The position numbers and the translations under genes were made by a program. A model generated the notes under the pieces. It searched no databases. It was not told the origin of the DNA and saw nothing but the letters and a program-made list of their open reading frames with translations. A stretch of DNA of 40,647 nucleotides. Origin: Kineosporia sp. R_H_3. Its GTDB lineage: Bacteria > Actinomycetota > Actinomycetes > Actinomycetales > Kineosporiaceae. Positions 15,714-22,932 of the stretch are shown in pieces (position 1 is the first letter of the stretch; the number at the start of each line of letters is the position of its first letter). The stretch spans positions 9,077 through 49,723 of the forward strand of contig NZ_MWLL01000189.1 of assembly GCF_002198675.1 (NCBI RefSeq). Reading direction: 5' to 3'.

Positions 15714-17225
15714 TCAACCCTTCTCGGGAACTGCGGGGGCGGGGGCGGGCAGGTCGGCCGCTGCGGCGCGGGCGAGGTCGAGCAGGGCGGTCTCGGCGGC
15801 GGCGAAGGCCGCCCGGCGGTCGTCGACGGCGGCGACGACGGCGTCCGCGTCGGCCCGGCAGCGGCCGGCCATGGCGCGGACGACGTCCGGGGCGGCACCA
15901 CCGGGGCCGGTCCGGGTGGCGACCACCGCGGCCGCGTCGAGGACGCCGCCGAGGTCGGTGCCGGCGAGCCCGAGCGGGGCCCCGGTCACGGTCACCGCGG
16001 CCGCGTCGAGCATGTCGCCGGTGAGGTCGCGACCCGCGAGGCCCGCAGCAGCCGCGGTGCGGACGGCGGCCCCGACGACCTCGTACGCCGTCCGGTAGTC
16101 GAGCCCGCAGGTCGTCATGACGTGCTCGGCGAGGTCGGTCGCCTGGGTGAACGACGCGTCGAGGGCCCGGCGCATCGCCGGGGCGTCGACCTCGACGCCG
16201 GCGACGACGCCGGCCATGAGCCGGGTCGCCCGGACGGCGAGCGACAGGGCCCGCGGCACCTCGCCGTACGCGAAGATCATCCCGTCGCTGCGGGCGGACG
16301 GCGTCCGGCAGACCGTGAGCAGCCCGGTGAGCCGGCCGATGAGGATGCCGGCCTCGCCGCGGACCATCGACAGGGCGTACGGGTTGCGCTTCTGCGGCAT
16401 CATGACGCTGCTGCGCGAGTGGCCGTCGGCGAGCTGGAGCCAGCCGTACTCGTTGCTCGCCCAGATCTCCAGGTCCTCCGCGAGCTTGCTCAGCGTCGTC
16501 ACGAGGCTCGTCGCGGAGGCGAGCGCGGAGACCATCCCGTCGGTCGCCCACATCGCGTCCCGGGTGTGCTCGAGGATCCCGTCGAACCCGAGCAGGTCGC
16601 TGACCCGCTGCCGGTCGTACGGCAGCCGGCCGCCGTTGACGCTGCCGACGCCGCCCGCGCTGCGGTTCAGCGCCGCGAGGTCCGCCTGAAGCCGCTCGAC
16701 GTCCCGCAGAACGGGGTAGGCGAAGGCGAGCAGGTAGTGCCCGAACGTCGACGGCTGGGCGTGCTGGAGGTACGTCTGGTCGGCGAGGTAGGTCTCGGCG
16801 TGGGCGTCCGCCTGGTCGGCGACGGCCCGGACGAACCCGGCGGCGGCCGCGACGAGGTCGAGCAGGTCGGTGCGCAGCCGCAGCCGCAGCGCCACCCGGA
16901 CCGCCTCGCGCCGGGTGCGGGCCACGTGCAGCCAGCCCGCGTCGTCCCCGATCCGGGCCGCGAACACCCGCTCCCGGCAGTTGTACGTCTCGCCGTGCAC
17001 CGGGTCGTACCCGAACGTCTCGACCGGCGTCGCGTGCGCCTCGAGGAGGACGGCGAACAGCCGGGCCGCGGCGTCCTGCGGGACGAGGTGCTGCTCTGTG
17101 AGGACGACGAGGTGCGCGAGGTCGGCGAGGTCGATGCCCTCGTGGAGCAGCGGCGCGTCGGCGACCTCGATGGCGAACCCGCCCTCGACGAGCTCCGGGG
17201 CGTACTTCCCGAGCCGGCCCGTCAC
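15714..17225 (-). CDS. Aspartase/fumarase-superfamily lyase, argininosuccinate-lyase-like (XcbC/XcbD candidate)
   Basis: A 503-residue protein with TYLQHAQPSTFGHY (151-164) and the signature SSVMMPQKRNP (272-282). The overall layout is like argininosuccinate lyase, but no arginine genes are present. It sits directly before xecC and shares a GTGA overlap with the F420-type oxidoreductase gene. Together with the adenylosuccinate-lyase-like gene at 11771 it matches the pair of superfamily enzymes of bacterial CoM synthesis (phosphate elimination to sulfoacrylate and the following decarboxylation, by my recollection of that pathway). The two paralogues are clearly different in sequence and so probably do different steps. 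The C-terminal 60 residues are Ala-rich and variable. Confidence 0.85.
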   Translation of the reverse strand: MTGRLGKYAPELVEGGFAIEVADAPLLHEGIDLADLAHLVVLTEQHLVPQDAAARLFAVLLEAHATPVETFGYDPVHGETYNCRERVFAARIGDDAGWLHVARTRREAVRVALRLRLRTDLLDLVAAAAGFVRAVADQADAHAETYLADQTYLQHAQPSTFGHYLLAFAYPVLRDVERLQADLAALNRSAGGVGSVNGGRLPYDRQRVSDLLGFDGILEHTRDAMWATDGMVSALASATSLVTTLSKLAEDLEIWASNEYGWLQLADGHSRSSVMMPQKRNPYALSMVRGEAGILIGRLTGLLTVCRTPSARSDGMIFAYGEVPRALSLAVRATRLMAGVVAGVEVDAPAMRRALDASFTQATDLAEHVMTTCGLDYRTAYEVVGAAVRTAAAAGLAGRDLTGDMLDAAAVTVTGAPLGLAGTDLGGVLDAAAVVATRTGPGGAAPDVVRAMAGRCRADADAVVAAVDDRRAAFAAAETALLDLARAAAADLPAPAPAVPEKG

Positions 17226-18181
17226 AGGCCCTCCCGGGCCAGCCCGGCGAGGAACGCGGTCGTGCGCGCCGCGGTGCCGTCGTCCGGTGCACCGGCCGCG
17301 CCGAGCCCGAACGGGGTCGCCCAGAGCTCGGTCGTGCCGGCGTCGGCGTACGCCCGCAGCTGCCGGGCGACGTCCTCCTCGGTGCCGACGACCGCGACGT
17401 CCGCGACGTGCTCGACGCCCTGGCGCGCCATGAGGCGCTGGTAGTTCTCCAGGCCGGCGTACCGGGCGAAGACCGTGCCGGCGGCCTCGCGGGCGGCGGC
17501 CCTCGACGCGTCGTCGCCGCCGCAGACCGCGACCGGGATCGCGGCGACGAGCCGGGGCGCCGGGCGGCCGGCGCCGTCGGCCGCGGCGCGCAGCCGCGGG
17601 CCGATGTCGGACGCGAGGCCGTGCGGGGTCGCGAGCCACGTCACCGTGCCGTCCGCGAGCTCACCGGCCGCGGCGACCATGAGCGGGCCGAGCCCGCCGA
17701 CGACGACGCTCACCGGGCTCGTGCCGGGGACGCCGAACCCGCCGTCGACGCTGAAGTGCTCGCCGCGGTAGGTCACCGTGCCGTCGCGCAGCAGCGGCAC
17801 GAGCACCGACAGGTACTCGCGCATGTGCGCAGCGGGGGAGGTGTACGGCAGGCCGAAGAGACCCTCGATCACCGGCCTGTGCGAGACCCCGACGCCGAGG
17901 GTGAGCCGGCCGCCGCAGAGCGACTGGACGGTGGCCGCGGCCTGGGCGAGCGCGTGCGGGTGACGCGGGTAGGTCGGGACGACGCCGACGCCGAGGTCGA
18001 TCGTCGAGGTGCGGCTGCCGGCGACGGCGAGGACGCTGAGCGCGTCGATGCCGCGGGACAGGTGCACCGTCCACGCCGAGCCGAAGCCCGCCGCTTCGGC
18101 GTCGCACGCCTGCTGGGCGACCTCCGCGGGGAGCAGTGGCCGTCCGACGAGCTCGGCGCCGATGCCGATCGCGATCCTCAC
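17222..18181 (-). CDS. LLM-class (luciferase-like) F420-dependent oxidoreductase
   Basis: A 319-residue TIM-barrel protein. Typical segments are the N-terminal MRIAIGIGA strand, GFGSAWTVHLSRGIDAL, GVGVVPTYPRHP, and GVSHRPVIEGLFGLPY with HMREYLSVL, close to the actinobacterial TIGR03564 (MSMEG_4879-like) F420 family. It would use reduced F420 or FMN; which one cannot be read from sequence. The GTG at 18181 has no good ribosome site but lies four bases after a ten-codon ORF with a strong one, so reinitiation may drive translation. Placement between the E1 genes and the CoM lyases suggests a redox step in CoM synthesis, or reduction of an alkene-derived intermediate; this is inference. Confidence 0.85.
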   Translation of the reverse strand: MRIAIGIGAELVGRPLLPAEVAQQACDAEAAGFGSAWTVHLSRGIDALSVLAVAGSRTSTIDLGVGVVPTYPRHPHALAQAAATVQSLCGGRLTLGVGVSHRPVIEGLFGLPYTSPAAHMREYLSVLVPLLRDGTVTYRGEHFSVDGGFGVPGTSPVSVVVGGLGPLMVAAAGELADGTVTWLATPHGLASDIGPRLRAAADGAGRPAPRLVAAIPVAVCGGDDASRAAAREAAGTVFARYAGLENYQRLMARQGVEHVADVAVVGTEEDVARQLRAYADAGTTELWATPFGLGAAGAPDDGTAARTTAFLAGLAREGL

Positions 18182-18185
18182 CGGG

Positions 18186-18218
18186 TCAGCATCCGGTCCG
18201 GTGCGGCGGTTCGGGCAT
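18186..18218 (-). other. Possible ten-codon leader ORF before the F420-type oxidoreductase
   Basis: An ATG at 18218 behind GGAGGGGAC reads MPEPPHRTGC and stops four bases before the GTG of the next gene, in another frame. The ribosome site is much better than that of the downstream gene. Translational coupling is the simplest reading. Confidence 0.35.
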
Positions 18219-18239
18219 GTCCCCTCCGGACGAAGATGC

Positions 18240-18262
18240 GCCCGGGTCTTGTTCGCCCGGGC
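18240..18262 (-). other. Intercistronic hairpin after the E1 beta gene
   Basis: GCCCGGG (18240-18246) pairs with CCCGGGC (18256-18262) across a nine-base loop, in the 96-bp gap between the E1 beta stop and the oxidoreductase. No T-run follows. It could attenuate or process the message and separate the E1 genes from the rest of the operon. Confidence 0.35.
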
Positions 18263-18277
18263 CCGGGACGGCGGGCG

Positions 18278-19273
18278 TCACGGCACCGGCGCGACCCGGC
18301 GGTGGTCGAGGGCGCGGTGGACCGCGGCGACGACCTTGGCGGCGCTCGGGGAGACCTCCGCCTCGAGCTCCTTGGCGACCGGCAACGGGACGTTGCCGCC
18401 GCTGACCCGCAGCACCGGCGCCCGCAGGTCCCCGAAGGCCTCCTCGGCGACGAGGGCGGCCACCGCGGCGCCCCAGCCGAGCTGCCCGGGGTTCTCCTCG
18501 ACGACGACGAGCCGACCGGTCCGCCCGACCGAGGCGAGCACCGTCGCGGCGTCGAGCGGGACGAGGCAGCGCAGGTCGATGACCTCCGCCTCGACACCGG
18601 CCGCGGCGAGGTCGGCGGCCGCGGCGAGGCACATCGGCACGGTCGAGGCGAGCCCGACGAGCGTCACGTCGGCGCCCGAGCGGCGGACCGCGGCCCGGCC
18701 GAGCGGGACGACGTGGTCGCCGTCCGGGACCTCACCGCGGACGCCGTAGAGCGCCTTGTGCTCGAAGACGAGGACCGGGTCGTCGCTGCGGACCGCGGCC
18801 GCGAGGAGGCCGACGGCGTCGCCGGGCGTCGACGGGCACGCGATCTTCAGACCGGGTACGCACATCGCCCAGTTCTCGGTGGCCTGGCTGTGCTGGGCGC
18901 CGAAGCCGATGCCGCCGCCGTTCGCCGAGCGGATGACGAGCGGCAGGGTCAGCCGGCCCGCGCTCATGTAGCGGGCCTTGGCGATCTCGTTGACGACGCC
19001 GTCCCAGCACGTCGCGTAGAAGTCGCTGAACATGATCTCGGCGACCGGCCGCAGGCCGCCCATCGCGGCGCCCATCGCGGCCCCGACGATCGCCTGCTCG
19101 GAGATCGGGGTGTCCCGGACGCGCACGGGCCCGAACCGCTCGAAGAGCCCCTTCGTCGTCTTGAAGACCCCGCCCGCGCGCAGGTCCTCCCCGATGAGGA
19201 CGACGGTCGGGTCCTGGTCCATCTCCCGGGCCAGGCCGGCCGCGACCGCCTCCCGGTACGTCAGCTCCGCCAC
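18278..19273 (-). CDS. Thiamine-diphosphate dehydrogenase E1 component, beta subunit (pyruvate/acetoin type)
   Basis: A 331-residue E1 beta subunit. It begins AELTYREAVAAGLAREM and has IGEDL, TPISEQAIVGAAMGAAMGG, IRSANGGGIGFGAQHSQ and the C-terminal transketolase domain with VVVEENPGQLGWG. It contributes the proton-relay glutamate and part of the active site to the alpha/beta heterotetramer. The GTG at 19273 lies inside the alpha gene, 13 bases before its stop ends, so the two are coupled. No E2 acyltransferase gene is in the window. The complex either borrows an E2 from elsewhere in the genome or works without one. Acetoin, pyruvate and branched-chain keto-acid dehydrogenases all remain possible. 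Confidence 0.88.
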   Translation of the reverse strand: MAELTYREAVAAGLAREMDQDPTVVLIGEDLRAGGVFKTTKGLFERFGPVRVRDTPISEQAIVGAAMGAAMGGLRPVAEIMFSDFYATCWDGVVNEIAKARYMSAGRLTLPLVIRSANGGGIGFGAQHSQATENWAMCVPGLKIACPSTPGDAVGLLAAAVRSDDPVLVFEHKALYGVRGEVPDGDHVVPLGRAAVRRSGADVTLVGLASTVPMCLAAAADLAAAGVEAEVIDLRCLVPLDAATVLASVGRTGRLVVVEENPGQLGWGAAVAALVAEEAFGDLRAPVLRVSGGNVPLPVAKELEAEVSPSAAKVVAAVHRALDHRRVAPVP

Positions 19274-20349
19274 GTGCTGCTCCCGTCGCTCCAGACGTCG
19301 GTCCAGGCGTCCGCGGCGTCGGGCACCGGCGCCTCCTGCGCCCGGCGGGCGATCGCCGCCACCTGCTCGCGGACCTGCGGCAGGACCGCCTCGTACGCCG
19401 CCGGGTCGCCGCCGCGCGCGAGGGCGGCGTCCCGGTGCACGGCGAGCGGGTCGCGCTCCTTCCACGCCTCGACCTCGCCGACGGGCCGGTACGCGGCCGG
19501 GTCGGCGACCGAGTGGCCGCTGTGCCGGTAGGTGCGGGCCTCGACGAGCACCGGGCCCTCGCCGCGGCGCGCGGTCGCGACGGCCGCGACGGCGACCTCC
19601 CGGACGGCGCTCACGTCGTTGCCGTCGACGGTGATCGCCGGGAGCCCGTAGGCGGCCGCCCGGTCCGCCGCGGGGTAGGTCACCGGGACGACGGTCTCGA
19701 TCGGGGTGTACTCCATGTACCCGTTGTTCTCGCAGACGAAGACGACGGGCAGGTGCCAGACGGCCGCGAGGTTGAGCGCCTCGTGGAAGGCCCCGATGTT
19801 CGTCGCCCCGTCGCCGAAGAAGCAGGCGGTGACCCGGCCGTCGCCGAGCACCTGGCTCGCCCAGCCGAGCCCGGCCGCGACCGGCAGGTGGGCGCCGATG
19901 ATGGCGTGCGACCCGAGGTAGCCGTGCTCGACGCTGAGGACGTGCATGGAGCCGCCCTTGCCGCCGCAGACACCACCGGCCCGGCCGAGCAGCTCGAGCA
20001 TCATGCCGTCGGGAGGGGTGCCGCGGACCAGCGCGTGGTGGTGGCCGCGGTAGGTGCCGATCGACCGGTCCTGGGGGCCGAGCGCCGCGCCGACGCCGAC
20101 CGCGACGGCCTCGTGCCCGAGCGCGAGGTGGGCCGGGCCGCGGACCTGGCCCTGCTTGTAGAGGGTCTCGACGCGCTCCTCGAAGGCCCGGACGAACGCC
20201 ATCGCGCGGTACAGGCGCAGGTCCTGGTCCGCCGGTGACAGGTCGCGCAGGTCGGCCGAGGTGAGGCCCTCGTTCCGGTCCGGCGTCGGGTGCGCGTCAC
20301 CCGCGGCGCCGGAGGCGGCGGCCCGCCCGGCTGATGTGTCGGTGGACAT
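19261..20349 (-). CDS. Thiamine-diphosphate dehydrogenase E1 component, alpha subunit (acetoin/pyruvate type)
   Basis: A 362-residue E1 alpha subunit. The ThDP motif runs from GDG (179-181, FFGDGATNIGAF) to NN (208-209, VCENNGYMEY). TYRGHHHAL (99-107) supplies active-site histidines, and TYRHSGHSVADP matches the phosphorylation-loop region of E1 alpha proteins. Overall layout is closest to acetoin or pyruvate dehydrogenase of bacteria with heterotetrameric E1. I use the ATG at 20349, which has AGAGGGG seven bases upstream, rather than a TTG two codons earlier. It is the first gene of the minus-strand run down to 10800. Possible roles are oxidative decarboxylation of a keto acid from the degradation pathway, or a decarboxylation linked to CoM synthesis. 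Neither is proven. Confidence 0.88.
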   Translation of the reverse strand: MSTDTSAGRAAASGAAGDAHPTPDRNEGLTSADLRDLSPADQDLRLYRAMAFVRAFEERVETLYKQGQVRGPAHLALGHEAVAVGVGAALGPQDRSIGTYRGHHHALVRGTPPDGMMLELLGRAGGVCGGKGGSMHVLSVEHGYLGSHAIIGAHLPVAAGLGWASQVLGDGRVTACFFGDGATNIGAFHEALNLAAVWHLPVVFVCENNGYMEYTPIETVVPVTYPAADRAAAYGLPAITVDGNDVSAVREVAVAAVATARRGEGPVLVEARTYRHSGHSVADPAAYRPVGEVEAWKERDPLAVHRDAALARGGDPAAYEAVLPQVREQVAAIARRAQEAPVPDAADAWTDVWSDGSSTWRS

Positions 20350-20381
20350 CGGCAACCCCTCTGCGTCGTCGCCAGAGAGGA

Positions 20382-20387
20382 ACGGTA
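20382..20387 (-). promoter_or_regulatory. Candidate -10 (TACCGT) for the E1/CoM operon
   Basis: TACCGT on the minus strand, 32 bases before the E1 alpha ATG, in the 117-bp gap 20350-20466. The -35 is not clear. It is the only good promoter candidate ahead of the nine-kilobase gene run. Confidence 0.35.
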
Positions 20388-20409
20388 GGCAGCGGTGCGG
20401 GCCGCCCGA

Positions 20410-20460
20410 CTCGTCCCGGGTGGCCAGTTTTCGGCCACCGGGTTGCCCGCGGGGGACGAG
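20410..20460 (-). terminator. Composite stem-loop after the DUF2510-like gene
   Basis: An outer stem CTCGTCCC (20410-20417) with GGGACGAG (20453-20460) encloses an inner hairpin GGTGGCC (20419-20425) with GGCCACC (20433-20439), loop AGTTTTC. It starts six bases after the stop of the membrane-protein gene and ends 60 bases before E1 alpha, so a terminator insulating the two units is the likeliest role. Confidence 0.5.
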
Positions 20461-20466
20461 CGCCGC

Positions 20467-21291
20467 TCAGCCTGCCAGCACCGCGGAGGCGAGCTTCCGG
20501 GCCCGCTCGCAGCCGGCCGTCTCGTCGAGCAGGTCGGTGGCGGTGCCGTCAGGAGTGCCCCCGACGCTGGCGTAGACCAGGTCCTCGCCGGAACGGACCA
20601 GGATGCCGACGGTTCCCGTGAGGCCCAGCGAGGTGCAGAACGCCTCGTCGCCGATCCCCTCGACCGCCGTGCCGTAGTACGGCGTCGTCTCGACCGTCGT
20701 GCTCGTCCCCTCGCCGTCGTCGGTGCTCGACACGACGACCCCCTTGGCCTGCTTCACCTCGGCCTGGAACCGGGCCGCGGCGTCGCCGCCGCGGACGACC
20801 GCGACGCGCACGAGCAGGCCGCCGGAGTCCTCGCCGGCGGCCGACCCCCAGCAGGACGGCGCGTCCGCGAGCACCCTGGCGTCGATGATCCCCGACACGA
20901 GACCGCCCAGCCCGGTGCCCTTCTCCAGCGTGATCGGCGTCCCGAGCGCCTCGCTGACGACGGCGTCGGACGTGATCTCGCAGCTGCCGGGCTCGACGAA
21001 CTCCGTGGCCTTGTTCCCGAGCCACCGGACGCCGATGACGACGGCGACCACGACCACGACGCCGAGGACGAGCAGGACGCCCCCCGCGACGAGCGCGACC
21101 TTGCCGCACCCGCTCATGCCGGACGACGGCACGGGTCCGGCACCGGGGGCGGGCGGCTGGTACTGGGACGGCGGGGAGACCGGCGCGAACTGGGCCTGCG
21201 GTGCCTGCGGTGCCTGAGGCGCCTGCGCGGGCGGGTAGTAGCGGCCGTCGGATGCCAGCCACCAGCCCGGGCCCTGCGGTTGCTCGCTCAT
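20467..21291 (-). CDS. DUF2510-like membrane-anchored protein
   Basis: A 274-residue protein. The N-terminal GPGWWLASDGRYYPP (7-21) is a DUF2510-like aromatic motif. A Pro/Gln/Ala linker with APQ repeats (22-58) follows, then one strongly hydrophobic helix at about 65-88. The extracytoplasmic domain of about 180 residues has four cysteines (in PGSCEI, APSCWG, AFCTSL and AGCERA) that may form two disulfides. The domain vaguely recalls DUF3558-like secreted actinobacterial proteins. The ATG at 21291 follows GGGGA. Function is unknown. Its context, separated by hairpins on both sides, suggests an independent transcription unit. Confidence 0.82.
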   Translation of the reverse strand: MSEQPQGPGWWLASDGRYYPPAQAPQAPQAPQAQFAPVSPPSQYQPPAPGAGPVPSSGMSGCGKVALVAGGVLLVLGVVVVVAVVIGVRWLGNKATEFVEPGSCEITSDAVVSEALGTPITLEKGTGLGGLVSGIIDARVLADAPSCWGSAAGEDSGGLLVRVAVVRGGDAAARFQAEVKQAKGVVVSSTDDGEGTSTTVETTPYYGTAVEGIGDEAFCTSLGLTGTVGILVRSGEDLVYASVGGTPDGTATDLLDETAGCERARKLASAVLAG

Positions 21292-21313
21292 CGGTCCCCT
21301 CCGTCGGGCCGCC

Positions 21314-21340
21314 CCTCGGCCGCCGCAGCGGCGGCCGAGG
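21314..21340 (-). terminator. Perfect GC hairpin between ribA and the DUF2510-like gene
   Basis: CCTCGGCCGCCGC (21314-21326) and its exact complement (21328-21340) around a single base. It lies 38 bases after the ribA stop, which suits a terminator. TATCCT just ahead of it on the minus strand could instead be the -10 of the next gene, placing the hairpin in that gene's leader. Confidence 0.55.
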
Positions 21341-21377
21341 ATACACGAGCCGACCGGTCGCGAGAGCGGGCTCCCGC

Positions 21378-22133
21378 TCAGCCGTCGGCGGCCTCGGGGA
21401 CGACCGACGGCAGGTCGATGGTGTGCGCCGTGTGGCGGACCTTCGCGGTGAGGTAGCCCGCGTTCGCCGCGGACAGGTGCACCCGGGTCGGGACCCGCTC
21501 GGTGACCTCGACCCCGTACGCCTCGAGCTGCACCGCCTTGTCGGGGTTGTTGCTGAGGAGGGCGACCCGGTGGGCCCCGAGCGTGCGGAGCATCTGGGCG
21601 GCCGCGGCGTAGTCGCGCTCGTCGTCCGCGTGCCCGAGGCTGCGGTTCGCCGCGTACGTGTCGAGGCCGTCGTCCTGGAGGGCGTAGGCGTCGAGCTTGG
21701 CGTAGAGCCCGATGCCGCGGCCCTCCTGGCGCAGGTAGAGCACGAACCCGCCGACCTCGGTGACGCGCTCGAGCGCCTCGCGCAGCTGCGGGCCGCAGTC
21801 GCAGCGCAGCGAGCCGAGGACGTCGCCGGTGAGGCACTCCGAGTGCGCCCGCACGAGGGTGCCCCGGCCCACGGCCGCGGCCCGGCGCAGCGAGCGCTGC
21901 CAGTCGCCCAGGCCGAGGGCGAGATGCTCCTTGCCGTCGACGAGACCGTCGAACGTGAACACGTCCGCCCGCGTTTCATAGCCGTCGGGTGCACGCAGCG
22001 GCACGGTCACCCGCCGCCGGACGGCGGCCTCGGGAGGGGTCCGCCCGTGGGTGGCGGTCCGGGTCTCGGGGGTGCCCGGCAGGGGCAGCGGGTCGGCCAT
22101 CGGCGTCCTGTCCTCGGATCGGGAAGTGGTCAC
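21378..22133 (-). CDS. ribA: GTP cyclohydrolase II
   Basis: A 251-residue stand-alone GTP cyclohydrolase II without the RibB (DHBP synthase) half. The zinc cysteines are Cys100, Cys111 and Cys113 (HSECLTGDVLGSLRCDCG). RQEGRGIGL (135-143) and LLSNNPDKAVQLEAYG are the GTP-binding and catalytic segments. The E. coli Tyr105 position is Tyr150 here (DAYALQDDG). A Streptomyces paralogue that stops at the formylated intermediate has, as I recall, Met there, so this copy should run the normal reaction. The first 40 residues are an extension of low conservation. It diverges from a RibD-type reductase and belongs to a multi-gene cluster that is not a normal riboflavin operon. Confidence 0.92.
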   Translation of the reverse strand: MTTSRSEDRTPMADPLPLPGTPETRTATHGRTPPEAAVRRRVTVPLRAPDGYETRADVFTFDGLVDGKEHLALGLGDWQRSLRRAAAVGRGTLVRAHSECLTGDVLGSLRCDCGPQLREALERVTEVGGFVLYLRQEGRGIGLYAKLDAYALQDDGLDTYAANRSLGHADDERDYAAAAQMLRTLGAHRVALLSNNPDKAVQLEAYGVEVTERVPTRVHLSAANAGYLTAKVRHTAHTIDLPSVVPEAADG

Positions 22134-22159
22134 GGCAGCAGGGAGCGGCCGGGGCCGGC

Positions 22160-22178
22160 GCGGGGCGAGCAGCCCCGC
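22160..22178. other. Hairpin in the ribA/ribD divergent region
   Basis: GCGGGGC (22160-22166) pairs with GCCCCGC (22172-22178) across GAGCA, in the 86-bp gap 22134-22219. It could be a regulatory stem for the plus-strand gene. It lacks the conserved core of an FMN riboswitch. GGGAGG near 22206-22211 is the ribosome site of the plus-strand gene. Confidence 0.3.
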
Positions 22179-22219
22179 CGCTGCGGCGGGAGCCGGGCGG
22201 CGGGCGGGAGGACAGGACA

Positions 22220-22924
22220 GTGGGAGAGCGACCGTACGTCGTGCTCAGCTGCAGCACGTCCATCGACGGCTGCCTCGACGACGCCTCGTCGCAGCGGCTC
22301 ATGCTGTCGAACGACGCGGACTTCGACCGCGTCGACGCGACCCGGGCCGGCTGCGACGCGATCATGGTCGGGGCCCGGACGGTGCGCCGGGACAACCCCC
22401 GCCTGCTCGTGCGCTGCCCGGAGCGCCGGGCGCAGCGGCTGGCGCGGGGCGTCCCCGAGACGCCCGCGAAGGTCGTGCTCACCGGCCGCGGCTGCCTCGA
22501 CCCGGACGCCGCGTTCTTCACGTGCGGGGACGCCGAGCGCCTCGTCTACGCCGCGACCCCCGGGTACGGCACGGCCCGCGAGCGGCTCGGGGCGCGCGCC
22601 ACGGTGCTCGACGCCGGCGACCCGGTCGACCTCGGGCTCGTCCTCGCGGACCTCTACGAGCGCGGCGTCGAGCGGCTCATGGTCGAGGGCGGGCAGACGA
22701 TGCACACGCAGCTCATCGGGGAGGGGCTCGCCGACGAGCTCCACCTCTCCGTGGCGCCGCTGTTCGTCGGCGAGGCGCAGGCGCCGCGGCTGCTCGGCGC
22801 GGGCCGCTTCCCGCAGGACCGGGGTCGCCGCGCCCTCCTCGCGGAGGTGCGCCAGATCGGGGACGTCGTCCTGCTGCGGTACGGGCTCTCGGAGCGGTTC
22901 GACCGCGAGGCCCTCGCGGGCTGA
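22220..22924 (+). CDS. RibD C-terminal-type pyrimidine reductase
   Basis: A 234-residue protein made of the reductase half of RibD only. It has VLSCSTSIDGCLDD (8-21), SNDADFDRVDATRAGCDAIMVGARTVRRDNP, and LMVEGGQTMHTQLI with ADELHLSVAPLFVG. The family reduces the ribosylamino-pyrimidine produced after GTP cyclohydrolase II and deaminase, using NADPH. No deaminase domain is present here. The GTG at 22220 follows GGGAGG. It diverges from ribA and converges on the membrane-protein gene (8 bp between stops). With ribA it would give reduced pyrimidine intermediates either for flavin and F420 precursors or for the product of the surrounding cluster. Confidence 0.88.
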   Translation: MGERPYVVLSCSTSIDGCLDDASSQRLMLSNDADFDRVDATRAGCDAIMVGARTVRRDNPRLLVRCPERRAQRLARGVPETPAKVVLTGRGCLDPDAAFFTCGDAERLVYAATPGYGTARERLGARATVLDAGDPVDLGLVLADLYERGVERLMVEGGQTMHTQLIGEGLADELHLSVAPLFVGEAQAPRLLGAGRFPQDRGRRALLAEVRQIGDVVLLRYGLSERFDREALAG

Positions 22925-22932
22925 CCGGGCCG

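Noticed and set aside
20350-20355. TTG start two codons upstream for E1 alpha
   Set aside because: The ATG at 20349 has a well-placed AGAGGGG and is the more likely start.
22134-22219. Possible FMN riboswitch between ribA and the RibD-type gene
   Set aside because: The conserved FMN aptamer core is absent. Only a simple GC hairpin is seen.
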